In this document: positions 1-9,159 of the stretch, piece by piece
Layout: every line of letters starts with the position of its first letter
Position numbering within the stretch: the first letter of the stretch is position 1
NCBI RefSeq assembly: GCF_001435295.1
Contig: NZ_CM003594.1
Span: 1,860,001-1,924,000, forward strand
From: Psychrobacter sp. P11F6
GTDB taxonomy: Bacteria > Pseudomonadota > Gammaproteobacteria > Pseudomonadales > Moraxellaceae
DNA: 64,000 nt
Direction of reading: 5' to 3'
The notes under the pieces: model-generated
What the model was told of the DNA's origin: nothing
The model's database searches: none
What the model saw: the letters and a program-made list of their open reading frames with translations, nothing else
Position numbers and translations under genes: made by a program

Positions 1-686
1 TAGAACCCTTAATGAAAGGTAACAGTACGCCACGTATCTTGCTAGGCTTGGTGTTAGTATTCGTCGGCGTGACCATGCTTGGCGCACCATTTTTAAAAAA
101 TCTTGAGCATTTTGGTATGCGATTTTGGCAATATCTCAGCCCACTTCGTCAAAAAGTATTTCCACTCAATACCTTTCCGCGAGCATTAACGGCTGGACTG
201 CTTTGGGGATTTTTGCCTTGCGGATTGGTTTATGGTGCATTATTGATTGCAGTGGTCGCTCACAATCCACTAAGCGGTGCAGCACTCATGTTTGTGTTTG
301 GCTTAGGAACCGTACCGATGCTAGTCGCCACGCACGAAACCGTTGGCTGGTTACGTGACAAGATTGGACGTTTTCGCTTGAGACAGCTTAATGGCGCTGT
401 CATGGTATTATCTGGCTTAGCCGTTGTGTTTGTCCCTATAGCAATGTCTAGCATGCATGGTGGGCATGATATGTCCAATATGCAAGGCGATCATATGCAA
501 ATGAGCGATTCAGAAATGATGGATATGCCGGTGGATACAAATATGGATCACAGCAGCCATAATATGATGCCAACTGATAACAGCACAACTCCCCAAGGTA
601 TGGATCATAGTATGCATGATATGAGTGATGGCGCGATCAACATGAACCACGATGAACATTCTGAAATGATGGAACAAGCTCAATAG
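1..686 (+). CDS. TauE/SafE (DsbD_2-type) membrane protein, 5' end missing, Met/His-rich tail
   Basis: Integral membrane protein of the sulfite exporter TauE/SafE, cytochrome-biogenesis-like (DsbD_2) family. The frame is open to the left edge; an ATG at 12 exists, but the family normally begins with a segment carrying an HCxGMCGG motif, which is absent here, so the true start lies outside the window. Visible are a helix near residues 9-26, the conserved GLLWGFLPCGLVYGALL stretch (residues 63-79 from the ATG at 12), and a FGLGTVPML helix. After the last helix (about residue 145) comes a tail of roughly 75 residues extremely rich in Met and His (MHGGHDM, MDHSSHNMM, MDHSMHDM), typical of copper or other soft-metal binding. 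A role in metal handling or cytochrome oxidase assembly is an inference. A terminator follows. Confidence 0.75.
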   Translation, partial: EPLMKGNSTPRILLGLVLVFVGVTMLGAPFLKNLEHFGMRFWQYLSPLRQKVFPLNTFPRALTAGLLWGFLPCGLVYGALLIAVVAHNPLSGAALMFVFGLGTVPMLVATHETVGWLRDKIGRFRLRQLNGAVMVLSGLAVVFVPIAMSSMHGGHDMSNMQGDHMQMSDSEMMDMPVDTNMDHSSHNMMPTDNSTTPQGMDHSMHDMSDGAINMNHDEHSEMMEQAQ

Positions 687-748
687 AATCATCGACAATA
701 GATATTGTTAAAATATAAAATCATTTAACATCGAAATCTGCCATATAA

Positions 749-786
749 AAAAGCCCTTAACATCAATCATGACGTTGAGGGCTTTT
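749..786 (+). terminator. Rho-independent terminator
   Basis: A 14-bp stem with two mismatches (AAGCCCTTAACATC against GACGTTGAGGGCTT, six-base loop) followed by a T run. It lies between the converging TauE/SafE gene and the DEAD-box helicase and could serve both strands. Confidence 0.7.
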
Positions 787-835
787 ATGATTCCGACAGC
801 TGTACACTATAGTAGAACTGACGGCTTATAAATCA

Positions 836-1990
836 CTATTCTTGCCACTGCTCAAGGGTAAACTTAGTATCTAAATGCTTCTCTAGCGCTGGTATATTAA
901 AAGCATCATCTTCACTCACAAAACTAATGCTGATGCCTGTTTGTCCAGCACGACCCGTACGACCAATACGATGCACGTAATCATCTGGCTGATCAGGCAA
1001 GGTATAATTAACCACGTGGCTAACATCATCGACATGGATACCGCGTCCTGCGACATCAGTTGCCACCAAGACAGAAGCATGACCATCTTTGAAACGCTGT
1101 AAATACTTTTCGCGTTTTTGTTGAATGACATCGCCTGACAACATCACAATTTTATGCGCTTGACGCAGCTTATGATAGAGACGCTTGACTTGGTCTTTAC
1201 GATTGGCAAAGACAATCACTTTATCCACTGCCGTATCACTGATAATACGCTGCAACGCTTCTAATTTTTGATCTTCTGTCAGTAAATAAAAGTGCTGATC
1301 GACTAACTCACTGGTTTTATGTTCTGGCTCGATTTCAACAAACTGCGGCTCATGCAACCAGCGATAGGCTAAATTCATCACATCTTGGTTAAAGGTGGCA
1401 GAAAACAGTAAGCTTTGACGGTCTGTATTGGCTGGCATCCGACCAACCAAACGCTTGATGTCAGGGATAAAACCCATATCTAGCATGCGATCTGCTTCAT
1501 CTAAAACCAGCACTTCCACTCGATCTAAATAAACCATGCCTTTATTGGCAAGATCAATCAAACGACCAGGTGTCGCGACCAAAATATCGACATATTGACG
1601 CTCAAGCTCATGCTGCTGAGTCTCATAATTGGTGCCACCCATAATACAAACGCTGTGTAGCGAAGTATATTTGGTCAAAGCGATACAATCATCAAATATC
1701 TGCTGAGCAAGCTCGCGAGTGGGCGCCATGACCACTGCGCGCGGCTCACCCAAATAACGCTCTTCATCATTGGTAAAAGGACGTTTAAGCAAGGCTTCCA
1801 TAATAGTCAATAGAAAGGTTGCCGTCTTGCCAGTACCCGTCTGCGCCTGTCCAATAGCATCTTGATTTGCCAAGGTATGCGGTAATATTTGTGCTTGAAT
1901 GGGCGTTAATGCAGTAAAACCTAGATCGCTTACGGCACGTAAGGTCGGTGCTGAAAGTGGCAAATCAGTAAACGTGGTAAAATTACTCAA
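836..1990 (-). CDS. rhlB: DEAD-box ATP-dependent RNA helicase (RhlB-like)
   Basis: Unwinds short RNA duplexes using ATP, in RNA turnover or ribosome assembly. All family motifs are present in order: Q-motif region GFTALTPIQ (about 24-32), Walker A AQTGTGKT (about 49-56), PTRELAQ, VATPGR, DEAD within VLDEADRMLDMGF, SAT within LLFSATF, VATDVAGRGIHVDDV and HRIGRTGRAG near the C-terminus. At 384 residues it is a compact member without a long basic C-terminal tail. The start codon is TTG (1988-1990); the next in-frame ATG is about 65 codons inside the domain, and an AAGGAT Shine-Dalgarno sits about 8 nt upstream of the TTG, so the TTG start is well supported. The rhlB assignment rather than rhlE or another paralogue is tentative. 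It lies downstream of the cold-shock gene on the same strand, with a 288-nt gap. Confidence 0.88.
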   Translation of the reverse strand: MSNFTTFTDLPLSAPTLRAVSDLGFTALTPIQAQILPHTLANQDAIGQAQTGTGKTATFLLTIMEALLKRPFTNDEERYLGEPRAVVMAPTRELAQQIFDDCIALTKYTSLHSVCIMGGTNYETQQHELERQYVDILVATPGRLIDLANKGMVYLDRVEVLVLDEADRMLDMGFIPDIKRLVGRMPANTDRQSLLFSATFNQDVMNLAYRWLHEPQFVEIEPEHKTSELVDQHFYLLTEDQKLEALQRIISDTAVDKVIVFANRKDQVKRLYHKLRQAHKIVMLSGDVIQQKREKYLQRFKDGHASVLVATDVAGRGIHVDDVSHVVNYTLPDQPDDYVHRIGRTGRAGQTGISISFVSEDDAFNIPALEKHLDTKFTLEQWQE

Positions 1991-2278
1991 AAAAATATCC
2001 TTTTAAATTAATCACTTGTTCATTACTAGTAATAAGTAGACTCATGATAAATAGGCTCATGATAACCCGTTATATTGCTATCTAAATTAAGCAGCAACAA
2101 TATGAAATCTATATATAGCTGACTGAGATACGGGCATAAAAAAGCCAAGCCTAACGCCTAATCCCACCAAACATGCTAATTTTGACTCAACATGGGTAAG
2201 ATAAAACGGGCTTGACTCAGTAGTATATCAGTAGTGTCTACAGACATTATAGCTAAACCGCTCTAATGACTGGATAGA

Positions 2279-2494
2279 TTACTCTTCTACTTTTCTGACT
2301 TCTTCAGCTTGAAGACCTTTATCACCTTCTACCACGCTGAATTCGACCTTTTCGCCATCTTTTAGAGAACGATAGCCATCACCTTGAATCGCGCGGAAAT
2401 GGACAAAAATATCTTCTCCGCTGTCACGTTGAATGAAGCCAAAGCCTTTTGAGTCATTAAACCACTTAACGATACCTTGCTCACGAGCTGACAT
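2279..2494 (-). CDS. Cold-shock domain protein (CspA family)
   Basis: A 71-residue single-domain nucleic-acid-binding protein that melts RNA secondary structure. It has both RNA-binding motifs of the family, KGFGFIQ (RNP1, about residues 16-22) and DIFVHF (RNP2, about 28-33), plus the N-terminal [15 protein letters not shown] signature. Length matches CspA/CspE proteins. The ATG is preceded by AGGAAGC. Some 250 nt of transcribed leader probably precede it (separate entry), the usual arrangement of cold-inducible csp genes. Which csp paralogue it is cannot be decided from sequence alone. The RNA helicase downstream on the same strand is a functionally related neighbour (RNA unfolding), but the gap is too large to assume an operon. 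Confidence 0.93.
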   Translation of the reverse strand: MSAREQGIVKWFNDSKGFGFIQRDSGEDIFVHFRAIQGDGYRSLKDGEKVEFSVVEGDKGLQAEEVRKVEE

Positions 2495-2770
2495 AATATT
2501 GCTTCCTAAAAAAGTCCGCTTAGCCCCAAATTCCTTTGCAACATTGCATATAAACGGGATCTAAGATGATGAAATCAAAAACTTAAGAGTACTATCCTCA
2601 CTACTGTTATCTACATATCGCACCTATAGCAAATAACGGTATGTACCAACACAGTGAGTATTTACAAACATAACGACCGTCTTACTGATTGCTCTACTTC
2701 GACAGTAGCAACAAACTTGCAATAATTATTGCATAAAAAATATCATAGCACGGGTTTTTAGCAACATAAA
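2495..2770 (-). promoter_or_regulatory. Putative csp promoter, long 5' leader and 16-bp palindrome
   Basis: On the minus strand an extended -10 (TGCTATGAT, -10 hexamer at 2742-2747) lies 17 nt from a -35-like TTTATG (2765-2770). Transcription from here would begin near 2735 and leave a leader of about 240 nt before the csp ATG. Right at the predicted start is a perfect 16-bp palindrome TGCAATAATTATTGCA (2718-2733). Long structured leaders acting as temperature sensors are known for cspA; that this one does so is inference. The remaining DNA up to aroQ (2771-2971) is AT-rich with no gene. Confidence 0.45.
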
Positions 2771-2971
2771 GACTTTTAACATGATTTTTTGGCTTTAGCT
2801 TTATTTTTCATGTAATTTTTTTATAACCTCGCCATCAAGCTGTTATCATAAAGAGAAAGGTTTGATTAAACTGTACCATTTTACGCTTATGCCATTTTAT
2901 GCTTATATAGTATCTAAACCTTATAACAAATAATAAATCCTCAACCTCGTTTCATCGTTATAGAGACCATT

Positions 2972-3508
2972 ATGACCTCTCCTTCTCAGTCTATACCAAC
3001 CGTCACGCCTTCAAAGAAAAATGCCGATAAAACACTCACTCATAAGTTATTGCTCGTTAATGGGGTCAATTTGAATTTATTGGGTAAGCGCGAACCTGAG
3101 ATTTATGGTCATACGACACTGGCAGATATCGAGGAACGTCTGATCGCACGTGCAGCTCAGCACGGTATTGAATTGATATGTATACAATCCAATCATGAAG
3201 GTAAACTGATAGATGACATCCAATATCATGGACTTTTAGCGGATACCGCGCTGCAAGTAGATGCCATTATCATTAACCCCGCCGCCTTTACTCATACCTC
3301 GGTTGCGTTACGTGATGCGCTCTTGGCCACACAAAAACCGTTTATCGAGGTACACTTATCCAATGTGCATGCGCGCGAGCCTTTTCGCCATCATTCTTAT
3401 CTAAGCGATGTCGCCGTCGGTGTTATTTGTGGTTTGGGGCATCTGGGTTATCAAATGGCATTGTCCTACTGGCTTGATAGCCTCTACTCTGTCACAATCA
3501 GCGATTAA
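2972..3508 (+). CDS. aroQ: Type II 3-dehydroquinate dehydratase
   Basis: Third step of the shikimate pathway: dehydrates 3-dehydroquinate to 3-dehydroshikimate in the cytoplasm. Seen in the sequence: [21 protein letters not shown] with the catalytic Tyr, [49 protein letters not shown] with the catalytic His and substrate-binding Arg, and [15 protein letters not shown] at the C-terminus. The usual enzyme is 145-150 residues; this one is 178, with about 27 extra polar N-terminal residues and no internal ATG, so the extension appears real. The usual GPNLN motif reads GVNLN here. The gene stands alone, 134 nt ahead of the ABC1 kinase-like gene. The shikimate pathway is also represented by the DAHP synthase at 44.4 kb. 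Confidence 0.93.
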   Translation: MTSPSQSIPTVTPSKKNADKTLTHKLLLVNGVNLNLLGKREPEIYGHTTLADIEERLIARAAQHGIELICIQSNHEGKLIDDIQYHGLLADTALQVDAIIINPAAFTHTSVALRDALLATQKPFIEVHLSNVHAREPFRHHSYLSDVAVGVICGLGHLGYQMALSYWLDSLYSVTISD

Positions 3509-3642
3509 TGCTCAATCCTGATTACCGAAAATCATGAATTGTATAACTATGCTTTATCAATAGCACACGAGTTAAACAGCAATTGTTTGACTAAAATACT
3601 AAAATTATGACTGAGCAAACAACCCACTACATGGTGATATGA

Positions 3643-4944
3643 ATGGCAAAATCGTCTGGAAAGCGCTTTATGAAATTGGCTGGCATGACAGCAAGCATTG
3701 CCGGCAAAGCAGCTAAAAACTCATTTAAGCACCTCTCAAGTGACGAAGAAAAACGTTTGCAAGCACGCTCAGAGCTGATGCAAGATGTGGGCATTCAGAT
3801 AGCCGAAACGTTGGGTGAAATGAAAGGTGCGGTGATGAAGGTAGGGCAAATTGCCTCGCAATATAAAGACGTGTTCCCACCAGAAGTAGCGACAGCGTTA
3901 GAAAAGCTGCAAAAAGATGCGCCGCCCATGCCCTATGCACAGATACGCGCACAAATTGAGCGCGAGCTTAAAGCGCCTGTTGCAGAATTATTTAGCGAAT
4001 TTGAAGAAACACCGTTTGCGGCGGCTTCCATCGGTCAAGTGCATAAAGCCGTTTTGCCATCTGGTCAAAAAGTGGTGGTTAAAGTCCAATATCCTGATGT
4101 CGATGAAAACTGTGATAGTGACCTCAAACAAGTACGCATGGCACTAAAAATTGCGGGTGTGCTCAATATGAGCAAACAGTTGCAAGAGCAACTATTCAAC
4201 GAGATTCGCCAAAGCTTACATGATGAATTGGACTATATTAAAGAAGCGCATAACTTACGAGTGTTTGGCGCATTTCATGCAGAAGACAAAGGTCTTATTA
4301 TTCCTAAAGTCATTAGCAGCCACTCTTCTAAACGGATTTTAACCTTAACAGAAGAGATGGGAGAAACCCTAACCGTCGCGGCGACTTGGGACAATGACAT
4401 CAAACAACACATAGCCAAGCGCCTGTTCCACTTTACCGCAGGACAACTATTTGGCTTATATCGTATGCACTGTGATCCACATCCCGGCAACTTTGCCTTT
4501 CGCAAAGATGGCAGTGTGGTGGCTTATGATTTTGGCGGCATTCGTAGCTATAGTGACAGCGAAGTTCAATTATTCCGCCGTTTTGCCAAGCATGCCATTA
4601 AAGGAGATGTGACTGCCCTTGAGCAGGACCTCATCGCTCTTGATATTCGCCGTGATGACGATAAAAATATCCCCGGAGAGTTTTATGAGAAATGGCTATC
4701 CATTGGGCTAAAGCCTCTGTCTATTCAACCTTATCAACAAGGCGCTTTTGATTTTGCTCAAAGTCAGGTTCATCACGAAGTCATTGCTCAAATGCGGACG
4801 TCGTTGAAGTACTTTGGTCAATTCCAACCTTCTGCAACCACCATGATGCTAGATCGCACTGTGTCAGGACAATACTGGAACTTGGTCAACCTCGGTGTTG
4901 AGATTGACTTATCACCGCTCGTTAGTGAATACATTGATGTATAA
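3643..4944 (+). CDS. ABC1/AarF (UbiB-like) atypical kinase
   Basis: A 433-residue member of the ABC1/ADCK/UbiB family of atypical kinase-like proteins, implicated in quinone and lipid metabolism. Family hallmarks are visible: the KxGQ motif in MKVGQIAS (about residues 66-73), the Ala-rich loop AAASIGQVHKA replacing a Gly-rich loop, the invariant Lys in VVVKVQYP, the HCDPHPGNF catalytic segment and YDFGG (DFG equivalent). It has no obvious C-terminal membrane helices, unlike UbiB, so it is more like soluble AarF-domain proteins; it should not be called ubiB on this evidence. Its substrate is unknown. It ends 48 nt from the convergent potassium channel gene. Confidence 0.85.
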   Translation: MAKSSGKRFMKLAGMTASIAGKAAKNSFKHLSSDEEKRLQARSELMQDVGIQIAETLGEMKGAVMKVGQIASQYKDVFPPEVATALEKLQKDAPPMPYAQIRAQIERELKAPVAELFSEFEETPFAAASIGQVHKAVLPSGQKVVVKVQYPDVDENCDSDLKQVRMALKIAGVLNMSKQLQEQLFNEIRQSLHDELDYIKEAHNLRVFGAFHAEDKGLIIPKVISSHSSKRILTLTEEMGETLTVAATWDNDIKQHIAKRLFHFTAGQLFGLYRMHCDPHPGNFAFRKDGSVVAYDFGGIRSYSDSEVQLFRRFAKHAIKGDVTALEQDLIALDIRRDDDKNIPGEFYEKWLSIGLKPLSIQPYQQGAFDFAQSQVHHEVIAQMRTSLKYFGQFQPSATTMMLDRTVSGQYWNLVNLGVEIDLSPLVSEYIDV

Positions 4945-4992
4945 CGATATAAAATATAAAGTGTTAAAAAAGCAGACAACGCACAAACACTA

Positions 4993-5823
4993 CTAAATAT
5001 GCAAAGCGTGTCCACAACGATCACAGAATTCTGCTGCAATGGCATGACCGAACTTGCCACAATTAGGACAGGTGACGGGGTTGAGTTGCGGACGCATATT
5101 ACGTGCCAGCTCAGAAGTAAAAATTCCCGTTGGCACTGCAATGATCGAATAACCCGTAATCATGACCATGCTCGCAATCGCTTGACCTAGCGGCGTTTTG
5201 GGTGACATATCACCGTAACCGACCGTGGTCATGGTGACGACTGCCCAGTAGATAGACAGTGGAATACTGGTAAAGCCATTTTCAGGGCCTTCTACCACGT
5301 AAATAATCGAGCCGAAAATCGTGACCAATAATACCAGCGACAAAAAGAATACCGTGATTTTTTGCTGACTGGTTTTAAGCGCCGAGGCCAAAAATCCCGC
5401 TTGTTGCATATAGGCTTTGAGCTTGAGTACGCGAAACACACGTAAAATACGCAAAACCCGTATCACTAATAGATACTGTACCCCCACAAACATGAGGCTT
5501 AGGTAACTTGGTAGCACAGACAATAAATCGACTACCCCAAAAAAACTAAAGACGTAACGCACGCGGTTGGGTGCTGAAAACAACCTGAGCGCATACTCTA
5601 TCGTGAATAAAATGGTAAAAAACCATTCAGCATAGAAGAATATAGTGCCATATTGCAGGCGCATGTATAGCACACTGTCAAGCATGACCACAGCCACACT
5701 GGTCAAAATCGCAATCAATAATACAATATCAAAAAGTTTACCCAAACGGGTATCTGTGCCTTCAATAATAATATGAATGCGGTTGCGCAGGTGGGTAATG
5801 GCTTCAGCCGTCGGTTGCTTCAT
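4993..5823 (-). CDS. Voltage-gated-type potassium channel with C-terminal zinc ribbon
   Basis: A 276-residue ion transport protein with six predicted membrane segments. The S4 helix (about 119-137) carries Arg/Lys every third residue (VIRVLRILRVFRVLKLK), and the pore loop has the K+ selectivity filter TVGYGD (200-205) followed by MSP. After S6 the short cytoplasmic tail carries two Cys pairs, CPNC (252-255) and CDRC (267-270), making a zinc-ribbon-like module that is not part of the classic Kv fold. It is short for a Kv subunit and lacks an RCK domain. K+ conduction is a strong inference from the filter; gating and physiological role are not known. It converges with the ABC1 gene. Confidence 0.88.
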   Translation of the reverse strand: MKQPTAEAITHLRNRIHIIIEGTDTRLGKLFDIVLLIAILTSVAVVMLDSVLYMRLQYGTIFFYAEWFFTILFTIEYALRLFSAPNRVRYVFSFFGVVDLLSVLPSYLSLMFVGVQYLLVIRVLRILRVFRVLKLKAYMQQAGFLASALKTSQQKITVFFLSLVLLVTIFGSIIYVVEGPENGFTSIPLSIYWAVVTMTTVGYGDMSPKTPLGQAIASMVMITGYSIIAVPTGIFTSELARNMRPQLNPVTCPNCGKFGHAIAAEFCDRCGHALHI

Positions 5824-6223
5824 ATAGTCAGTAGTATCGAGTCAGTAGCGATATAAAATTAATGGCTTGATGGCAACCAATGATTTAAAATACGCTGGAT
5901 AAGGCCAAGTTAGTCAAAATAGATAAAATTGGTTTATAATATTGCTCACAGGTCACATGTGAATACAATCACTAAGTTGCCACAGTGTAGCAAAAAAGCA
6001 CTCTCAACAAAATACAAATCGTTAACGTGTCGGTAGCTCTGTTACTTCAAAGAGATAGCGCAAGCTATATCATAGAAACAGGTGATCTGAGGTGTGTCAT
6101 CATGCAGATTGAAAAATCTTAAAATGTATAAATACGCTCATTCATGACACACTCATAGTGAAAGATTGTTATTAAAACTTGTTTTAAGCACAATAAATAA
6201 TACGCAAAACTTAAGGATGTTAT
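5824..6223. other. Intergenic region between divergent channel and yebC genes
   Basis: 400 bp without a gene, holding the promoters of two divergent genes. The only structure noted is an inverted repeat, TGAGGTGTGTCAT (6088-6100) and ATGACACACTCA (6144-6155), matching apart from one bulged base and separated by 43 nt. An AAGGATGT ribosome site precedes yebC. Confidence 0.4.
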
Positions 6224-6973
6224 ATGGCAGGCCATTCAAAATGGGCAAATATTAAACACCGTAAAGCCCGTCAGGATGCGGTAAAAGGTAAAGTATTCAC
6301 TAAAATTATTCGTGAAATTGTCTCTGCTGCCAAGCAAGGTGATCCTGACCCTAACAAGAATCCGCGCCTACGTGCTGTCATTGAAAAAGCCCTGTCTGTC
6401 AATATGACACGAGACACCATCAACCGTGCAGTAGCTCGTGGTACAGGCGGTGATGACAATGACAATATGGACGAAGTAAGCTATGAAGGCTATGGCATCG
6501 GCGGCGTCGCAGTACTTGTCGAAACCTTGACTGACAATCTTAACCGAACAGTCAGTGAAGTACGCCACGCCTTTACCAAAAATGAAGGCAATCTAGGTAC
6601 TACTGGCTCGGTCGCTTATCTATTTAATAAGCGCGGTGAAATCATCTTTAATGATACAAGCCTAGAAGATGAAGTCATGCTAGTGGCATTAGATGCAGGC
6701 GCGCTTGATATCGAGAATGATGGTGACAGCTTGCTCGTCATCACTGAATGGGAAAATTTCGGTCATGTTAAAGATGCGCTTAATGCTGCAGGTTTGGTCT
6801 CCGACAATGCTGAAGTGACCATGGCACCGTCTACCAGTGCTGAAATAGACAATGTCGATGATGCGCTAAAAGTCATGAAGATGATTGATATGTTAGAAGA
6901 TATCGATGATGTACAAGAGGTTTATAGCAACGTGAACTTTTCTGCTGACGTAATGACCCAACTTGAGCAATAG
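6224..6973 (+). CDS. yebC: YebC/TACO1 family protein
   Basis: A 249-residue cytoplasmic protein with the full family signature: [19 protein letters not shown] at the N-terminus, KIIREI, the central [12 protein letters not shown] and an acidic C-terminal domain. The family was first described as DNA-binding regulators (PmpR) and more recently as translation factors related to mitochondrial TACO1; sequence cannot decide between them. Length is the family norm. The ATG at 6224 is preceded by AAGGATGT. In many gammaproteobacteria yebC precedes ruvC; here it is followed by a strong terminator and a convergent reductase gene, so it is probably monocistronic. Confidence 0.95.
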   Translation: MAGHSKWANIKHRKARQDAVKGKVFTKIIREIVSAAKQGDPDPNKNPRLRAVIEKALSVNMTRDTINRAVARGTGGDDNDNMDEVSYEGYGIGGVAVLVETLTDNLNRTVSEVRHAFTKNEGNLGTTGSVAYLFNKRGEIIFNDTSLEDEVMLVALDAGALDIENDGDSLLVITEWENFGHVKDALNAAGLVSDNAEVTMAPSTSAEIDNVDDALKVMKMIDMLEDIDDVQEVYSNVNFSADVMTQLEQ

Positions 6974-7004
6974 TTTTATCCAGCAACCCTTTATGTCTCA
7001 CTCA

Positions 7005-7041
7005 TCAAAAAGCCAAACGTTTTAAATGTTTGGCTTTTTGA
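7005..7041 (+). terminator. Rho-independent terminator of yebC
   Basis: Near-symmetrical hairpin TCAAAAAGCCAAAC ... GTTTGGCTTTTTGA flanked by A and T runs. It ends yebC and could also act on the convergent reductase gene. Confidence 0.8.
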
Positions 7042-7106
7042 TGTTTTATGACTCAATATTTTCTATGATGCAATAACAACCATTTAATAATGAAAAATCG
7101 GATTTA

Positions 7107-9056
7107 CTAAAGCGCATTCGCTGCATCGTATGCTGTCTTGGTTGCATATGATATATCAGCAACCTCACAACAATCACCTACCTGCACGACCTCAATACCT
7201 TTAACGCTCAAAGCCTCTGTATCGAAGACTACGGGACGCGCACCACTAGCGATAACGACATAGTCGTATGGAATTTGGGCAATACTGCCATTTTTATCTT
7301 TGCAACTTACTTCACCGCTGTTAATGCTTGTTACCATATATCCAGTATATTGTTCTACACCGTATGCCTTATAATTTTCGAGCATGCTAGGTAAAACAGT
7401 CACGCTGATATCACTACCAATCTGATCACGCATCTCTATTATCGATAACTTGCAGCCTTGTGTAGCAAGATATTCAGCGGTCTCACAGCCGACCACACCA
7501 CCACCGATTACCGCCACGCGCCCAGATACTTTATACTTACCTGCCAGCACCTGCCACGCATCATAGACGTTTTTGCCATCTATACCTGGAATTGGCGGTA
7601 TAAAACTTGACGCACCGACTGCGACGATAACAGCATCAGGCTCTAGCGCTAGTATGCTTTGAATATTCGCTGTTTGACCCAATTTTAGCGTTACACCCTG
7701 AGTGTGTACGGCATGTACCAAGTCTTCTATGGCTCGGCGTATTTCATTTTTACGCGGCGGGACAGCAGCAATGTGCAACTGCCCACCCAGCTCAGTAGCG
7801 TTTTCAAACAGGGTTACACTATGACCTTTCTTTGCAGCCACACGGGTAGCTTCCATACCTGCAGGACCGCCACCGACGACCACAACATTCTTCTTCATTT
7901 GAGCAGGCATAATAAAACGCGTTTCTTCGAAGCCATTTTCAGGATTGACCACACAAGCAATAAACGAGCGATTTAAGACATTATCAACGCAGCCTTCGTT
8001 GCAGCATATACAGCGAACGATATCAGTGGCTTTATCTGAGCCCACCTTATTCGCCCAATCAGGATCCGCTAAGAGCGCACGACCAATCCCAATCATATCA
8101 GCCTTGCCATTTTGCAGTATACCCTCACCCATGTCAGGATCGATAATACGCCCTGAGGTGCTAACCGGGATGGAAACCGCTTGCTTAACGGCACCTGTGA
8201 TATCAGCAAAGAAGCAGTAAGGCTGCACGCCCATCGGCGGGATCGTGTCTGCCATATTGCCCGTATGGTTCGCTTGCCCAACATGCAACATATCCACGCC
8301 AGCTGCTTCAAGCCACTGTGCAAACTTTGGCGCGTCGATTTCATCAACACCACCTTTACCGCGTTCAGGTGTGACAACCGATAATTTATAATCGATAATC
8401 ATATCTGGTACGACTTTTTTTAGTGCCTCTACTAACATCAAAGCAAAGCGTGTACGATTCTCAAGAGAGCCGCCAAACTTATCCGTGCGCGTGTTCATTT
8501 GTGTGCTGCATAGCGCGCCGACCAGTCTGTCGCCATGTACCTGAATGACATCTACCCCCGCTTTTTGTGCACGCACTGCACAGGCACACATCTTGTCGAT
8601 AATATCCATCAAAGCGTCTTCTGACACCTCATTAACGAAATGTTGCATGTCATGATTGAGCTGGGTGCGTACCTTGTGCATCTCGCCAGCAGCAAACAAG
8701 GCGTTAAGGACATTAACGTCATACTCAGGATAAAAAATCTGCACGCCAAGCTTGGCACCGTAAGCATGCACATTATCAGCAAGTAGCCGGAAACTGTCTA
8801 TTTGGCTATCATCAAATAATTTAGGCGTCGGCGCAAAACTACGGACAGGTGCGACGTCACCTAACACGATATAGCCTGTGCCACCCTTGGCAAGACGAGT
8901 ATAAAAGGCACGGCTCTGTGAGCTGATATTGCCGTCTTTGTCTTCATAGCCAGTCGTCAATGGTGGAAACATCGTACGGTTTTTAAAGATGACACCACCA
9001 ATGGTGATAGGTTGTAATATTTTCATAGCCGATATTTTAGTGGTCGCATTATTCAT
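7107..9056 (-). CDS. NADH:flavin oxidoreductase, 2-enoate/2,4-dienoyl-CoA reductase family
   Basis: A 649-residue fusion of an FMN-binding TIM barrel (old yellow enzyme, about 10-340), a Cys cluster for a 4Fe-4S centre (CICCNEGC ... ACVVNP, about 345-370) and an FAD/NAD(P) domain with two dinucleotide-binding motifs (VVVGGGPAGMEA near 390 and VAVIGGGVVGCETAEYL near 515). This architecture is shared by FadH, 2-enoate reductases and BaiCD/BaiH enzymes, which reduce C=C bonds of unsaturated acids or their CoA esters. The usual HGAHGYLL segment reads VHGDRLVGALCS, so the Tyr used by FadH is missing; the substrate is therefore uncertain. An alternative ATG ten codons in (MKILQPITIGG) has a better family-like start, though neither start has a strong ribosome site. 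Confidence 0.85.
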   Translation of the reverse strand: MNNATTKISAMKILQPITIGGVIFKNRTMFPPLTTGYEDKDGNISSQSRAFYTRLAKGGTGYIVLGDVAPVRSFAPTPKLFDDSQIDSFRLLADNVHAYGAKLGVQIFYPEYDVNVLNALFAAGEMHKVRTQLNHDMQHFVNEVSEDALMDIIDKMCACAVRAQKAGVDVIQVHGDRLVGALCSTQMNTRTDKFGGSLENRTRFALMLVEALKKVVPDMIIDYKLSVVTPERGKGGVDEIDAPKFAQWLEAAGVDMLHVGQANHTGNMADTIPPMGVQPYCFFADITGAVKQAVSIPVSTSGRIIDPDMGEGILQNGKADMIGIGRALLADPDWANKVGSDKATDIVRCICCNEGCVDNVLNRSFIACVVNPENGFEETRFIMPAQMKKNVVVVGGGPAGMEATRVAAKKGHSVTLFENATELGGQLHIAAVPPRKNEIRRAIEDLVHAVHTQGVTLKLGQTANIQSILALEPDAVIVAVGASSFIPPIPGIDGKNVYDAWQVLAGKYKVSGRVAVIGGGVVGCETAEYLATQGCKLSIIEMRDQIGSDISVTVLPSMLENYKAYGVEQYTGYMVTSINSGEVSCKDKNGSIAQIPYDYVVIASGARPVVFDTEALSVKGIEVVQVGDCCEVADISYATKTAYDAANAL

Positions 9057-9159
9057 AATATTCTACTTTTAGCCTATCCTTTGCACGCATGCTATTGATA
9101 CTATTTGCATCGGAAATTTATATCGGAAAAACGATATCAGACTTGTACAATCAAAAGAA

